64,000 nucleotides of DNA from Bacteroidales bacterium UBA4293 (GTDB taxonomy: Bacteria > Bacteroidota > Bacteroidia > Bacteroidales > Bacteroidaceae). Location: positions 175,360 through 239,359 of the forward strand of contig DGVD01000011.1 of NCBI GenBank assembly GCA_002395835.1, given 5' to 3'. How positions within the stretch are numbered: position 1 is the stretch's first letter; each line of letters starts with the position of its first letter. The translations under genes were made by a program, and so were the position numbers. Of this stretch, positions 34,945-42,512 are shown in pieces. The notes under the pieces were generated by a model that had not been told where the DNA came from, ran no database searches, and was given only the letters and a program-made list of their open reading frames with translations.

Positions 34945-35034
34945 TTATTTGCTCTTATGTCTGTTCTTTCTCAGTCTTTTTTTACGCTTGTGAGTAGACA
35001 TTTTATGTCTCTTATGCTTCTTTCCGTTTGGCAT
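34945..35034 (-). CDS. 29-aa basic ribosomal protein, AURKAIP1/COX24 (bS22/mS38) type
   Basis: A very small gene encoding MPNGKKHKRHKMSTHKRKKR and nine more residues, with over half Lys, Arg and His. The pattern matches the AURKAIP1/COX24 domain found in mitochondrial mS38 and actinobacterial bS22, where the short basic helix binds 16S rRNA on the small subunit. It lies 32 bases downstream of the HU gene and before a hairpin terminator. Assignment rests on length, composition and the KM-x-x-H-K-x-K-K-x-R-K pattern; it is a known short Bacteroidetes protein and easily missed in annotation. Confidence 0.82.
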   Translation of the reverse strand: MPNGKKHKRHKMSTHKRKKRLRKNRHKSK

Positions 35035-35066
35035 AGTTTAAAAATTTATGTTTGTTATTAATCTTT

Positions 35067-35348
35067 TTACTTTGTCTCTTTTACAGCCTCCATGAAAACC
35101 TTAGCAGGCTTGAAAGCAGGAATGTTGTGTGCTGCTATCTTTATTGTAGTATTTTTGGAAATATTACGTGCAGTCTTCTCGGCACGTTTTTTCAGAATGA
35201 AACTACCGAAGCCGCGGAGGTATACAGCCTCTTCTTTCTCCAAGGATTCCTTGACACTGTCCATGAAAGCTTCTACTGTAGCCAATACAGTGGCTTTGTC
35301 AATTCCAGTTTTCTGGGAGATTTGTGATACTATATCTGCCTTTGTCAT
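35067..35348 (-). CDS. hup: HU/IHF-family DNA-binding protein
   Basis: Nucleoid protein that bends DNA as a dimer. The 93 residues start MTKADIVSQISQKTGIDK, contain the central YLRGFGSFILKKR strand turn (near 43-55) and a family-typical arm with AFKPAK near 77-82. A basic dimer arm near 56-76 is shorter in the conserved RNP motif than E. coli HU (NIPAFKP for the usual IPAFKAG). Its promoter has TATATTTG at 35401-35408. The small ribosomal protein gene follows 32 bases later. Confidence 0.93.
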   Translation of the reverse strand: MTKADIVSQISQKTGIDKATVLATVEAFMDSVKESLEKEEAVYLRGFGSFILKKRAEKTARNISKNTTIKIAAHNIPAFKPAKVFMEAVKETK

Positions 35349-35400
35349 TTTTGTAAAATATTATTGTTGTCTTTTATTCCGATTCTAATTTTTTGGCTTG

Positions 35401-35408
35401 CAAATATA
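35401..35408 (-). promoter_or_regulatory. -7 box TATATTTG before the HU gene
   Basis: Exact TAnnTTTG match on the minus strand, 52 bases before the HU ATG. Confidence 0.6.
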
Positions 35409-35483
35409 TAGCTTTTCTGCCACGTGAAAAAATATATTTGGGAGATTTTTGAAAAAAACCGTTTTTTAGTCTTTATTTTGTAC

Positions 35484-35491
35484 TAACTTTG
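35484..35491 (+). promoter_or_regulatory. -7 box TAACTTTG before mutY
   Basis: Exact TAnnTTTG match, 13 bases before the mutY ATG at 35505 (or 19 before the in-frame ATG at 35511), implying a very short leader. Confidence 0.6.
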
Positions 35492-35504
35492 CAAGGCAAC
35501 AGAC

Positions 35505-36548
35505 ATGATTATGGACTCATTCTTCTCTAAGGCTTTGATTTCATGGTATCAGGAGCATCAGCGTTTTTTACCTTGGCGATGTACTTCTGATCCCTATGCA
35601 ATATGGATTTCTGAGATTATCTTGCAGCAGACTAGGGTTGCTCAAGGTCTGGATTATTATAATAGGTTTATGGCCCGCTTCCCGGATGTGGAAACTTTGG
35701 CTCAGGCTTCAGAAGATGAGGTGCTTCTTTACTGGCAAGGGCTGGGCTATTATTCACGTGCCCGTAATTTGCATTTTGCTGCCCACCAAATAGTGGAACA
35801 AGGCGGATTTCCCAAAACTTATGAGGGTGTCCGAGCTTTGAAAGGGGTAGGCGATTATACGGCTGCAGCCATCAGTTCCATAGCCTTTGGACTCCCATAT
35901 GCGGTGGTCGATGGTAATGTATATCGTGTTCTTTCCCGTGTGTTCGGTGTGGATATACCTATTGATTCTACGCAGGGTAAGAAATATTTCGCACAGTTGG
36001 CACAGGAACTTATCGATGTAGATGCTCCTGGGCTTTATAACCAGTCTATTATGGATTTCGGAGCGTTGCAGTGTGTTCCTAAATCTCCTAACTGTGATAC
36101 TTGTCCATTACAGGATAGGTGTGTGGCTCATGCTCAGCATAAGTTGGATGCTTTACCAGTAAAAAGCCATAAGACCAAGGTCACTCATCGCTACTTCCAT
36201 TATCTCAATGTCCGTATAGGCGATGAAATGCTCTTGCACCAGCGAAAAGCCGATGATATATGGAAGAATCTGTACGAAGTTCCATTGGTGGAAGCAGACC
36301 ATAGGATGTCTGTCGATGAATTGACACAAACTACTTTGTTCCGTCAGTTGGCTTGTAATCAGATTCAGTTGGTAAAGGAACAGGTCAAACATGTCCTTTC
36401 GCATCGTGTTATCTTTGCAGATTTATACATTCTCTCTGCTAGCCAATGGCCTTCGCCTTTGCCAGCAGGCTATTTCAAATTGAAAGTGTCCGATTTGGGT
36501 CATTATGCTATCTCCCGATTAATGGATATCATATTGCAAGAAAAATAA
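35505..36548 (+). CDS. mutY: A/G-specific adenine DNA glycosylase
   Basis: Base-excision repair enzyme that removes adenine mispaired with 8-oxoguanine. The 347-residue protein has the catalytic Glu in SEIILQQTRV near 35-44, the helix-hairpin-helix and catalytic Asp in LKGVGDYTAAAI with VVDGNVYRVLSR near 114-146, the [4Fe-4S] cluster cysteines in CVPKSPNCDTCPLQDRC near 189-205 (C-x6-C-x2-C-x5-C), and a C-terminal NUDIX-like 8-oxoG recognition domain from about 225. A second in-frame ATG at 35511 is equally possible as start. ssb follows with its own promoter. Confidence 0.95.
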   Translation: MIMDSFFSKALISWYQEHQRFLPWRCTSDPYAIWISEIILQQTRVAQGLDYYNRFMARFPDVETLAQASEDEVLLYWQGLGYYSRARNLHFAAHQIVEQGGFPKTYEGVRALKGVGDYTAAAISSIAFGLPYAVVDGNVYRVLSRVFGVDIPIDSTQGKKYFAQLAQELIDVDAPGLYNQSIMDFGALQCVPKSPNCDTCPLQDRCVAHAQHKLDALPVKSHKTKVTHRYFHYLNVRIGDEMLLHQRKADDIWKNLYEVPLVEADHRMSVDELTQTTLFRQLACNQIQLVKEQVKHVLSHRVIFADLYILSASQWPSPLPAGYFKLKVSDLGHYAISRLMDIILQEK

Positions 36549-36588
36549 AAAAAGCACTTCGAAAATTGGCAGATAAGGAAAATATATA

Positions 36589-36596
36589 TACCTTTG
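36589..36596 (+). promoter_or_regulatory. -7 box TACCTTTG before ssb
   Basis: Exact TAnnTTTG match, 22 bases before the ssb ATG at 36618. A TTG that would extend ssb lies inside this box and is rejected. Confidence 0.65.
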
Positions 36597-36617
36597 TGCT
36601 GTTTAACATTTAAATAT

Positions 36618-37025
36618 ATGTCAGTAAACAAAGTGATTCTCATCGGTAACGTAGGCAAAGAGCCAGAAATCCGTTACACAGACAACCACGTAGCAGTAGC
36701 ACAGTTTACACTGGCTACTACAGAAAGAGGGTACACCCTTCAGAATGGTACCCAGGTGCCCGATCGTACAGAGTGGCACAACATTGTTTTATGGAGAGGT
36801 TTAGCTGAGATTGTGGAAAAGTTTGTCCATAAAGGCGACCGTCTTTATATAGAAGGGAAAATCAGGACCCGTAGTTATGATGATCAGAGCGGGCAACGTC
36901 GCTACATCACAGAAATTGTGGGCGATAATATGGAGATGCTTACCCCTAAGGCAGGGGCAACTTCACAGAATGTAGTTTCCCAACCTGTGCAAAACAAGCC
37001 GCAAGCAGAGGAACCTCCATTCTAA
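36618..37025 (+). CDS. ssb: Single-stranded DNA-binding protein
   Basis: Tetrameric OB-fold protein that coats single-stranded DNA in replication and repair. The 135 residues begin MSVNKVILIGNVGKEPEIRY, contain TEWHNIVLWRGLAE and KGDRLYIEGKIRTRSY (core strands), and end in the acidic tip EEPPF that docks partner proteins. The start at 36618 leaves the promoter intact. gldE follows after 23 bases in the same direction. Confidence 0.95.
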   Translation: MSVNKVILIGNVGKEPEIRYTDNHVAVAQFTLATTERGYTLQNGTQVPDRTEWHNIVLWRGLAEIVEKFVHKGDRLYIEGKIRTRSYDDQSGQRRYITEIVGDNMEMLTPKAGATSQNVVSQPVQNKPQAEEPPF

Positions 37026-37048
37026 TTGTTTCACTAATACAGTAAAAT

Positions 37049-38401
37049 TTGGACTCGTCGTTTATCGAAGGTATACAGGCCTTCTTTATGGATAACATTA
37101 CAATGACCGCACCTACCTTAGGTGCAGTCATTGCTATTATATTAGCTGTCATTCTTTTGGGTGCCTCAGCTTTTGTATCTGGTTCTGAAATCGCATTCTT
37201 CTCGTTAGACCCTAATGACTTGAATGAACTTGAGGAAAGTGAGGCTTCTGGGGATAAGAAAATCCTAGATTTGCGTAGCAATCAGGAACGCTTGTTGGCT
37301 ACAATCTTGATATCCAATAATTTCGTGAATGTAACGATTATCATGCTGTGCAATTTCTTTTTTGCCAGTGTTATGACTTTTCATGGAAAATATGGATCTT
37401 TGGTGGAATTTATCGCAATTTCCGTTATCCTTACTTTTCTGTTGTTGCTTTTTGGAGAAATCATGCCTAAGATTTTCTCTGCCCAGAACCCACTCCGTTT
37501 TGCTCGTATGGCAGCTCCTGGAATTTCCCTACTACAGAAAATTTTCTGGCCAATTGAAAACCTGCTGATGTCTTCTACAAACCTCACGAATAAAGTGGTT
37601 ACTAAAAAGCATCAATCTATCGATTTGGATGATTTGGAACAGGCTTTGGAACTCACGGATAAGAATGAGATCGCCACTGAAAGTAATATCTTGGAAGGAA
37701 TCATCCGTTTTGGTGATGAAACGGTAAAAGAGGTTATGACTCCACGACTTGATGTGGTGGATCTGGATATTAAGACTCCTTATAGTGAGGTGCTGAAATG
37801 TATTGTAGACAATGTTTATTCACGTATTCCAATATACGCCGGCTCTCACGACAATGTAAAGGGTATCCTTTATATTAAGGATTTGCTTCCACATTTGGAA
37901 AAACCGGCTGGATTCCGGTGGCAATCTTTGATACGTCCTCCTTTCTTTGTCCCGGAAACAAAGAAAATAGACGATTTGCTACGTGACTTCCAGACGAACA
38001 AGGTGCATATTGCTATTGTGGTGGATGAGTTCGGTGGCAATTCGGGCATCGTTACCATGGAAGATATCATTGAAGAAATCTTTGGAGAAATAAATGATGA
38101 ATTTGATGAGGACGAGAAAAACTATGTACGCCTGAATTCGAATACGTTTATTTTCGAAGCAAAGACTTTGCTTACCGATTTTACCCGTTACCTGAAACTC
38201 AGTGATGAGTTCTTTGAAGATGCGGAGGGTGATGCAGATACTTTGGCGGGCTTGCTGTTGGAAATCAAAGGTGAGTTCCCTAAACTTCATGAATGTATTT
38301 CTTATAAGAACTTTGAATTTGAAGTGCTGGAGATGGATGAGCGTCGCATTGTAAAAATCAAGGTGACAGAAAATAAGGAAGAGTCTAAAAAGGAAGAGTA
38401 A
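37049..38401 (+). CDS. gldE: GldE-type CNNM/CBS-domain membrane protein
   Basis: Polytopic inner-membrane protein of the CNNM/CorC (hemolysin-C-like) family; named gldE for gliding-motility roles in flavobacteria, but kept in non-gliding Bacteroides. Residues about 20-200 form the DUF21 membrane domain (FVSGSEIAFFSL near 43-54), followed by a CBS pair near 220-350 (VMTPRLDVVDLD, VDEFGGNSGIVTMEDIIEEIFGEI) and a CorC/HlyC C-terminal domain near 365-440. The frame begins at TTG (37049); the first ATG (37088) would drop 13 residues that resemble the N-terminus of Bacteroides homologues, so I prefer TTG. The stop is 1 base before the next gene. Confidence 0.88.
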   Translation: MDSSFIEGIQAFFMDNITMTAPTLGAVIAIILAVILLGASAFVSGSEIAFFSLDPNDLNELEESEASGDKKILDLRSNQERLLATILISNNFVNVTIIMLCNFFFASVMTFHGKYGSLVEFIAISVILTFLLLLFGEIMPKIFSAQNPLRFARMAAPGISLLQKIFWPIENLLMSSTNLTNKVVTKKHQSIDLDDLEQALELTDKNEIATESNILEGIIRFGDETVKEVMTPRLDVVDLDIKTPYSEVLKCIVDNVYSRIPIYAGSHDNVKGILYIKDLLPHLEKPAGFRWQSLIRPPFFVPETKKIDDLLRDFQTNKVHIAIVVDEFGGNSGIVTMEDIIEEIFGEINDEFDEDEKNYVRLNSNTFIFEAKTLLTDFTRYLKLSDEFFEDAEGDADTLAGLLLEIKGEFPKLHECISYKNFEFEVLEMDERRIVKIKVTENKEESKKEE

Positions 38402-38402
38402 A

Positions 38403-39014
38403 TTGCCTGTATTTCATAAAATCAATCCTAGTTTTGTGGTTTGGGAGGTGAAAGAGTCACTCCCTGAACTGCTTTCTTTATTGCCTGCCTCTGTTCAGTG
38501 CCCTTCATTTAAGGCAGAATCTCGTAAGCTGGAATGGGCTGCTGCTCATGTCTTGGTACAGGAGATAACGGGAAGATTTCAACTTATCAAACATCTGTAT
38601 ACGGGTGCACCTTTTTTAGAGGGTGATGCCCGTCATTTAAGCATTTCTCATACCCGAAACTTTGTGTCTGTCTGTCTGTCGGATGTTCCCGTGGGAATTG
38701 ACGTGGAAATGATAACCCCTCGTGCCAATAAGCTACGCAGTCGTTTCATGTCACCCGGTGAGGGGTTCTTGGAGGATGGATATGCCGATGTGGAAGCTAC
38801 TTTGCTTTGGTCGGCCAAGGAATCTTTATTTAAAATACTAGAGGAGCAAGATGCAGTGGATTTCCTGCAGCATCTTCAAACCCAGGCTGTTCCTTTCTCA
38901 GAAGAAGGTATCATCCCTGCACAAGAAAAAAGGACTCCATACCAGAAAATGTATGAAGTCCATTATCGTATTTTCCCAGATTTTGTCTTGACTTGGGCCT
39001 TGATTAAACAGTAA
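38403..39014 (+). CDS. 4'-phosphopantetheinyl transferase (Sfp-like)
   Basis: Converts apo acyl-carrier proteins to holo form by transfer of phosphopantetheine from CoA. The 203-residue protein has the magnesium motif VGIDVEMI near 98-105 and WSAKESLFKI near 139-148 (the WxxKEA-type motif), both required for activity. There is no usable ATG near the conserved start; TTG at 38403, one base after the gldE stop, is the likely initiation codon, coupling it to gldE. The last 11 bases overlap the 3' end of the convergent asparaginase gene. Confidence 0.88.
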   Translation: MPVFHKINPSFVVWEVKESLPELLSLLPASVQCPSFKAESRKLEWAAAHVLVQEITGRFQLIKHLYTGAPFLEGDARHLSISHTRNFVSVCLSDVPVGIDVEMITPRANKLRSRFMSPGEGFLEDGYADVEATLLWSAKESLFKILEEQDAVDFLQHLQTQAVPFSEEGIIPAQEKRTPYQKMYEVHYRIFPDFVLTWALIKQ

Positions 39015-40044
39015 TCTCTCCAGCTAGGGATTTGTGCATCAACATGCGTATTTCTTCTGGACTGTGTCCTTCTCCTAAAAGTAACATCAACTTTGTCAAA
39101 GCTGCTTCTACGGTGGTGTCATGTCCGCTGATTGCGCCAACTTGCAGTAAGTGAATGCCCGTATCATATCGTTCCATTTCTACGGCTCCAGTGGAACATT
39201 GGGTTACATTCACTATCATTACACCTTTGTCTATCGCTTCTTTTACTGCTTCCACAAACCATTGTACCTGGGGTGCATTCCCAGACCCGAAACTTCTCAG
39301 CACCACTCCTTTAAGTCCTGGGGCATTTAGAATATGCCTAACCACACTTTCCTGAATGCCAGGGAAGAGGGAGAATACGGCCACATGGGTGTCTAGGTTC
39401 AAGTGAGTCTTCAGCTTGGCACCTTTCGCGGGTTTCAGGAAGTGTTCTTCTGATGCGTACTTGATATGTACGCCCACATGGGCTAGGGTGGGATAGTTTC
39501 TGGATGTGAAGGCATTGAAATTTTCCGCATTTATTTTGAAGGTACGGTTTCCTCGCATCAACTGTGAATCAAAGAATATACACACTTCCGGTATGATGGC
39601 ACTGCCATCATCGTGGCAATCAGCCGCAATTTCTATGGCTGTAATCAGGTTTTCTTTGCCGTCGGTACGAAGCATTCCTATTGGCAACTGACTACCTGTG
39701 AATATAACGGGTTTTGCTAGGTTCTCCAGCATGAAACTTAATGCCGATGCTGTGTAGGCCATTGTATCCGTTCCGTGAAGTACCACGAAACCATCGTATT
39801 TTTCGTAGTTTTCTTCTATAATTTGAGCTATTTTTACCCAATGTTCAGGCCTCATGTCTGAGGAATCCAAAGGCTTTTCAAACTGATAGGTTCCTATATT
39901 TAAGTCGAAACGTTTCAGCTCAGGAACCTCTTCCTTTATCTGTGAAAAATTGAAAGGCTCCAATGCTCCTGTTTCTAAGTTCTGGTGCATACCTATGGTA
40001 CCACCGGTGTAGATGAGTAATACAGAACGTTTTCCTTTTAACAT
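39004..40044 (-). CDS. ansA: Type I (cytoplasmic) L-asparaginase
   Basis: Hydrolyses asparagine to aspartate and ammonia. The 346-residue protein carries the first catalytic Thr in IYTGGTIGM near 11-19 and the second Thr-Lys-type site in VLHGTDTMAYT near 88-98. No signal peptide is present, so it is the cytoplasmic type I form. The ATG at 40044 is chosen over an upstream TTG at 40050. prmA lies just upstream (7 bases), indicating co-transcription; the 3' end overlaps the phosphopantetheinyl transferase gene by 11 bases. Confidence 0.93.
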   Translation of the reverse strand: MLKGKRSVLLIYTGGTIGMHQNLETGALEPFNFSQIKEEVPELKRFDLNIGTYQFEKPLDSSDMRPEHWVKIAQIIEENYEKYDGFVVLHGTDTMAYTASALSFMLENLAKPVIFTGSQLPIGMLRTDGKENLITAIEIAADCHDDGSAIIPEVCIFFDSQLMRGNRTFKINAENFNAFTSRNYPTLAHVGVHIKYASEEHFLKPAKGAKLKTHLNLDTHVAVFSLFPGIQESVVRHILNAPGLKGVVLRSFGSGNAPQVQWFVEAVKEAIDKGVMIVNVTQCSTGAVEMERYDTGIHLLQVGAISGHDTTVEAALTKLMLLLGEGHSPEEIRMLMHKSLAGEITV

Positions 40045-40051
40045 AAACAAT

Positions 40052-40891
40052 TTATTTTATGAGTTTTACCACACACCAATTATTCTTTTCCTTAAAGTGC
40101 TGGAACGTGAGTCCTAACCGTTCTCCTTCAGCTCTGATTTGAGGGATGTCTTGTACATAGAATCCACTCATGTAAATGCAGCTTCCTGGGTGCATGCAGG
40201 CTACATAACGGTGCATGTCCTGAAGAAGAATGTTACGGTTAATGTTGGCTATGACCACGTCGAAATCCATGCCTATTAAAGAATTGGCATCTCCTTGGAA
40301 TACGTTGATATTTGTGATATTGTTCAGTTTGAAATTATCTTTGGAATTAGAGATACACCAGTCGTCAATGTCAATGGCTGTAACGGCTTTTGCTCCGCGC
40401 TTGGAGGCCATAATGGCCAAGATGGATGTTCCGCATCCCATATCCAAAACTACCTTGCCTTTCAGGTCGGCCTGTAGCAGTTCGCCCAGCATCAGGCTAG
40501 TAGTCTCATGATGTCCGGTACCAAATGCCATTTGTGGGTTGATGATGATGTCGTATTTTGCCTTTGGCACATTTTTATGGAAGGTACTGTGAATCACGCA
40601 CTGGTCATCAATGATGATAGGTTGAAAGTAGTTTTTCTCCCATTCCTCATTCCAGTCTTTGTCTTCAGCTTCCGTTATAGAATAGTCAATTTTCACATCG
40701 GGAACAGGGAAACCTTCAAGCAAGGATTTCAGTATTTCTTCCTGAAACAGGGACTGTTGTACATAAGCAGTCAGCCCATCATCCTCTGTCACGAAACTTT
40801 CGCATCCGGCTTCTGCAGCAAAGGCAGAGAGAATGTCGCTAATAACCTCAGATGAGGGTTCTGTCTTGAATTTTATTTCAAAGTATTTCAT
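40052..40891 (-). CDS. prmA: Ribosomal protein L11 methyltransferase
   Basis: S-adenosylmethionine-dependent enzyme that trimethylates lysines and the N-terminus of ribosomal protein L11. The 279-residue protein has an N-terminal substrate-recognition domain (1-115), the PrmA signature NPQMAFGTGHHETT near 121-134, SAM motif I VLDMGCGTSILAIMA near 151-165, and VVIANINRNIL near 215-225. Overall layout is standard. It precedes the asparaginase gene. Confidence 0.93.
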   Translation of the reverse strand: MKYFEIKFKTEPSSEVISDILSAFAAEAGCESFVTEDDGLTAYVQQSLFQEEILKSLLEGFPVPDVKIDYSITEAEDKDWNEEWEKNYFQPIIIDDQCVIHSTFHKNVPKAKYDIIINPQMAFGTGHHETTSLMLGELLQADLKGKVVLDMGCGTSILAIMASKRGAKAVTAIDIDDWCISNSKDNFKLNNITNINVFQGDANSLIGMDFDVVIANINRNILLQDMHRYVACMHPGSCIYMSGFYVQDIPQIRAEGERLGLTFQHFKEKNNWCVVKLIK

Positions 40892-40909
40892 GTTTTTTCT
40901 TGTTTGCTG

Positions 40910-40917
40910 CGAAGTTA
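40910..40917 (-). promoter_or_regulatory. Possible -7 box TAACTTCG before prmA
   Basis: Matches TAnnTTTG at 7 of 8 positions on the minus strand, 18 bases before the prmA ATG. Confidence 0.35.
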
Positions 40918-40984
40918 GTGTTTTTTTAGGGATTTCCCTACATGAGATTAGGAAAAATCCCTTTTACCCGGAATATTTCTGACT

Positions 40985-40992
40985 TATCTTTG
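40985..40992 (+). promoter_or_regulatory. -7 box TATCTTTG before the aromatic-rich exported protein
   Basis: Exact TAnnTTTG match, 40 bases before the ATG at 41033. Confidence 0.65.
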
Positions 40993-41032
40993 CATCAGAA
41001 AAAATGTGTAAACCCTAAAACAACTAAGGAAT

Positions 41033-42463
41033 ATGAAGAATTTAGTTTATCTGTTGATGGCAGCCTTGGCGTTTCTCCCTGTAAGTGTGAGCGCACAGGA
41101 TGATATGTACTTCACTCCTAAAAAGGAGAAGAAGCAGAAGACCACTACTGTCACCACCACCACTCAGAAGAAATCTCCTACCGCAGAGTATAAGACCTAC
41201 GATAAGGATGATGTAATCTATAATGGTGATATCAGTGTGGGTCCTACAGACACAATCTATGCCGGCAATGTAAATGCGGCCAATGATACACTTTACATTG
41301 ACGAGTATGAAACTTTCTCTGATGGAAATGGTCAGTGGATCAATGGTTTCAATGGCAGTGTGAATGACTATAAATTTGCCATGCGTAATATGAACTGGCG
41401 CAGTATGAGCAGTGCCATACCAGTAGGCTCCAGCCTATATTGGAACATTGCTTACGGACCAGGCTCCTTCGACTGGAATATCTATCAGGTGGGTGGCCTA
41501 GCTTACCTGTTCCCTACCTGGTCTAATCCTCTGTACTGGGATTACAGATATGACTGGACATGGGGCGCATTCCATTGGCATCGTCCTTGGCATAGCTGGT
41601 CTTGGTATTCTTATGCATGGGATCCATTCTGGGACCCATTCTGGTATGACAGCTGGTATGGCTGGCATGGAGGATGGTATAGTAGCTGGTATGGTTGGCA
41701 CGGTGGCTATTATGGTGGTTATTGGCCTCATTATGCTTGGGGTGGCCCAGGTTACTTCCGTCCAAATCCAGGTCGAAGCCATGCACGTTATACCATAGGT
41801 GGACGTGGCTACCGCATTGGCGACAATGTAGCAGGAACTCGCTCAAGTGCTCGAACTCGTTCAGGAGCTACTGCACGCATCCAAGATCGTGCCGGTGCAC
41901 GTCAATCTGGTACTAGGGTCTCTGGAAGAAGTGTACGTTCTAATGATGCTACACGTTCTGCCAATAGTGTCCGCTCTGCAGCAAGAAGCCGCAGTCAAGT
42001 ACAGAATGGTACATCTCAAAACGGTACAGTAACACGCAGTCAGTCTACCGGAAGTCGTAGTTCTGTTAACCGTTCTACTGGAACACGTTCTACCTCCACT
42101 TATACTCGCAGTGCTGATGGTCGTCATAGTACTTATTCACGTCCTAGCAGCACTCGTGCTACAGGTACTTCTCGCGTAGGAACTTCTACTCGTTCTACTA
42201 CGGGTGTGCGTAGTGTGAACTCTGGTGCTCCTTCTCGCTCTGGAAGTGTTTCTACAAATAGAAATGTCAGCAGAGGAACAGCTGGTGGTTCTACCCGTTC
42301 TAGTGGTGGCAGCTATGGTGGTAGCAGAAGCAGCAGTTCTGGAAGTTTTGGAGGCGGTAGCAGCCGTTCTTCCGGTGGTAGCTTCGGTGGCGGTGGTTTC
42401 AGCGGAGGTAGCCGTAGCGGAGGCGGTGGCGGTGGAAGCCGCTCTGGTGGCGGACGTAGATAG
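41033..42463 (+). CDS. Exported low-complexity protein, Trp/Tyr-rich then Ser/Arg/Gly-rich
   Basis: A 476-residue secreted protein (signal peptide about 1-21, ending VSAQ) that I do not recognise from any family. After a Lys/Thr-rich linker and a globular-looking segment (about 45-160), residues 165-243 contain 18 Trp plus many Tyr, His and Gly in a loose repeat based on WYGWHGG. From about 250 to the end it becomes Arg/Ser/Thr-rich, ending in Gly/Ser/Arg runs such as GGGGGGSRSGGGRR. It is exported from its own promoter and is followed 49 bases later by a porin gene. Possible roles are an extracellular matrix, adhesin or surface-coat component; all are inference. The low complexity makes long spurious frames in other registers. 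Confidence 0.8.
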   Translation: MKNLVYLLMAALAFLPVSVSAQDDMYFTPKKEKKQKTTTVTTTTQKKSPTAEYKTYDKDDVIYNGDISVGPTDTIYAGNVNAANDTLYIDEYETFSDGNGQWINGFNGSVNDYKFAMRNMNWRSMSSAIPVGSSLYWNIAYGPGSFDWNIYQVGGLAYLFPTWSNPLYWDYRYDWTWGAFHWHRPWHSWSWYSYAWDPFWDPFWYDSWYGWHGGWYSSWYGWHGGYYGGYWPHYAWGGPGYFRPNPGRSHARYTIGGRGYRIGDNVAGTRSSARTRSGATARIQDRAGARQSGTRVSGRSVRSNDATRSANSVRSAARSRSQVQNGTSQNGTVTRSQSTGSRSSVNRSTGTRSTSTYTRSADGRHSTYSRPSSTRATGTSRVGTSTRSTTGVRSVNSGAPSRSGSVSTNRNVSRGTAGGSTRSSGGSYGGSRSSSSGSFGGGSSRSSGGSFGGGGFSGGSRSGGGGGGSRSGGGRR

Positions 42464-42512
42464 TCCCTAGAAACCTTGAAGTTAAACTAATTTGCAAAAT
42501 TATAGTAAGAAA

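Noticed and set aside
41498..42470. Several long frames in other registers inside the aromatic-rich gene
   Set aside because: They consist of repeated Ala/Val/Ile/His runs forced by the low-complexity coding sequence; only the plus frame from 41033 has a signal peptide and promoter.
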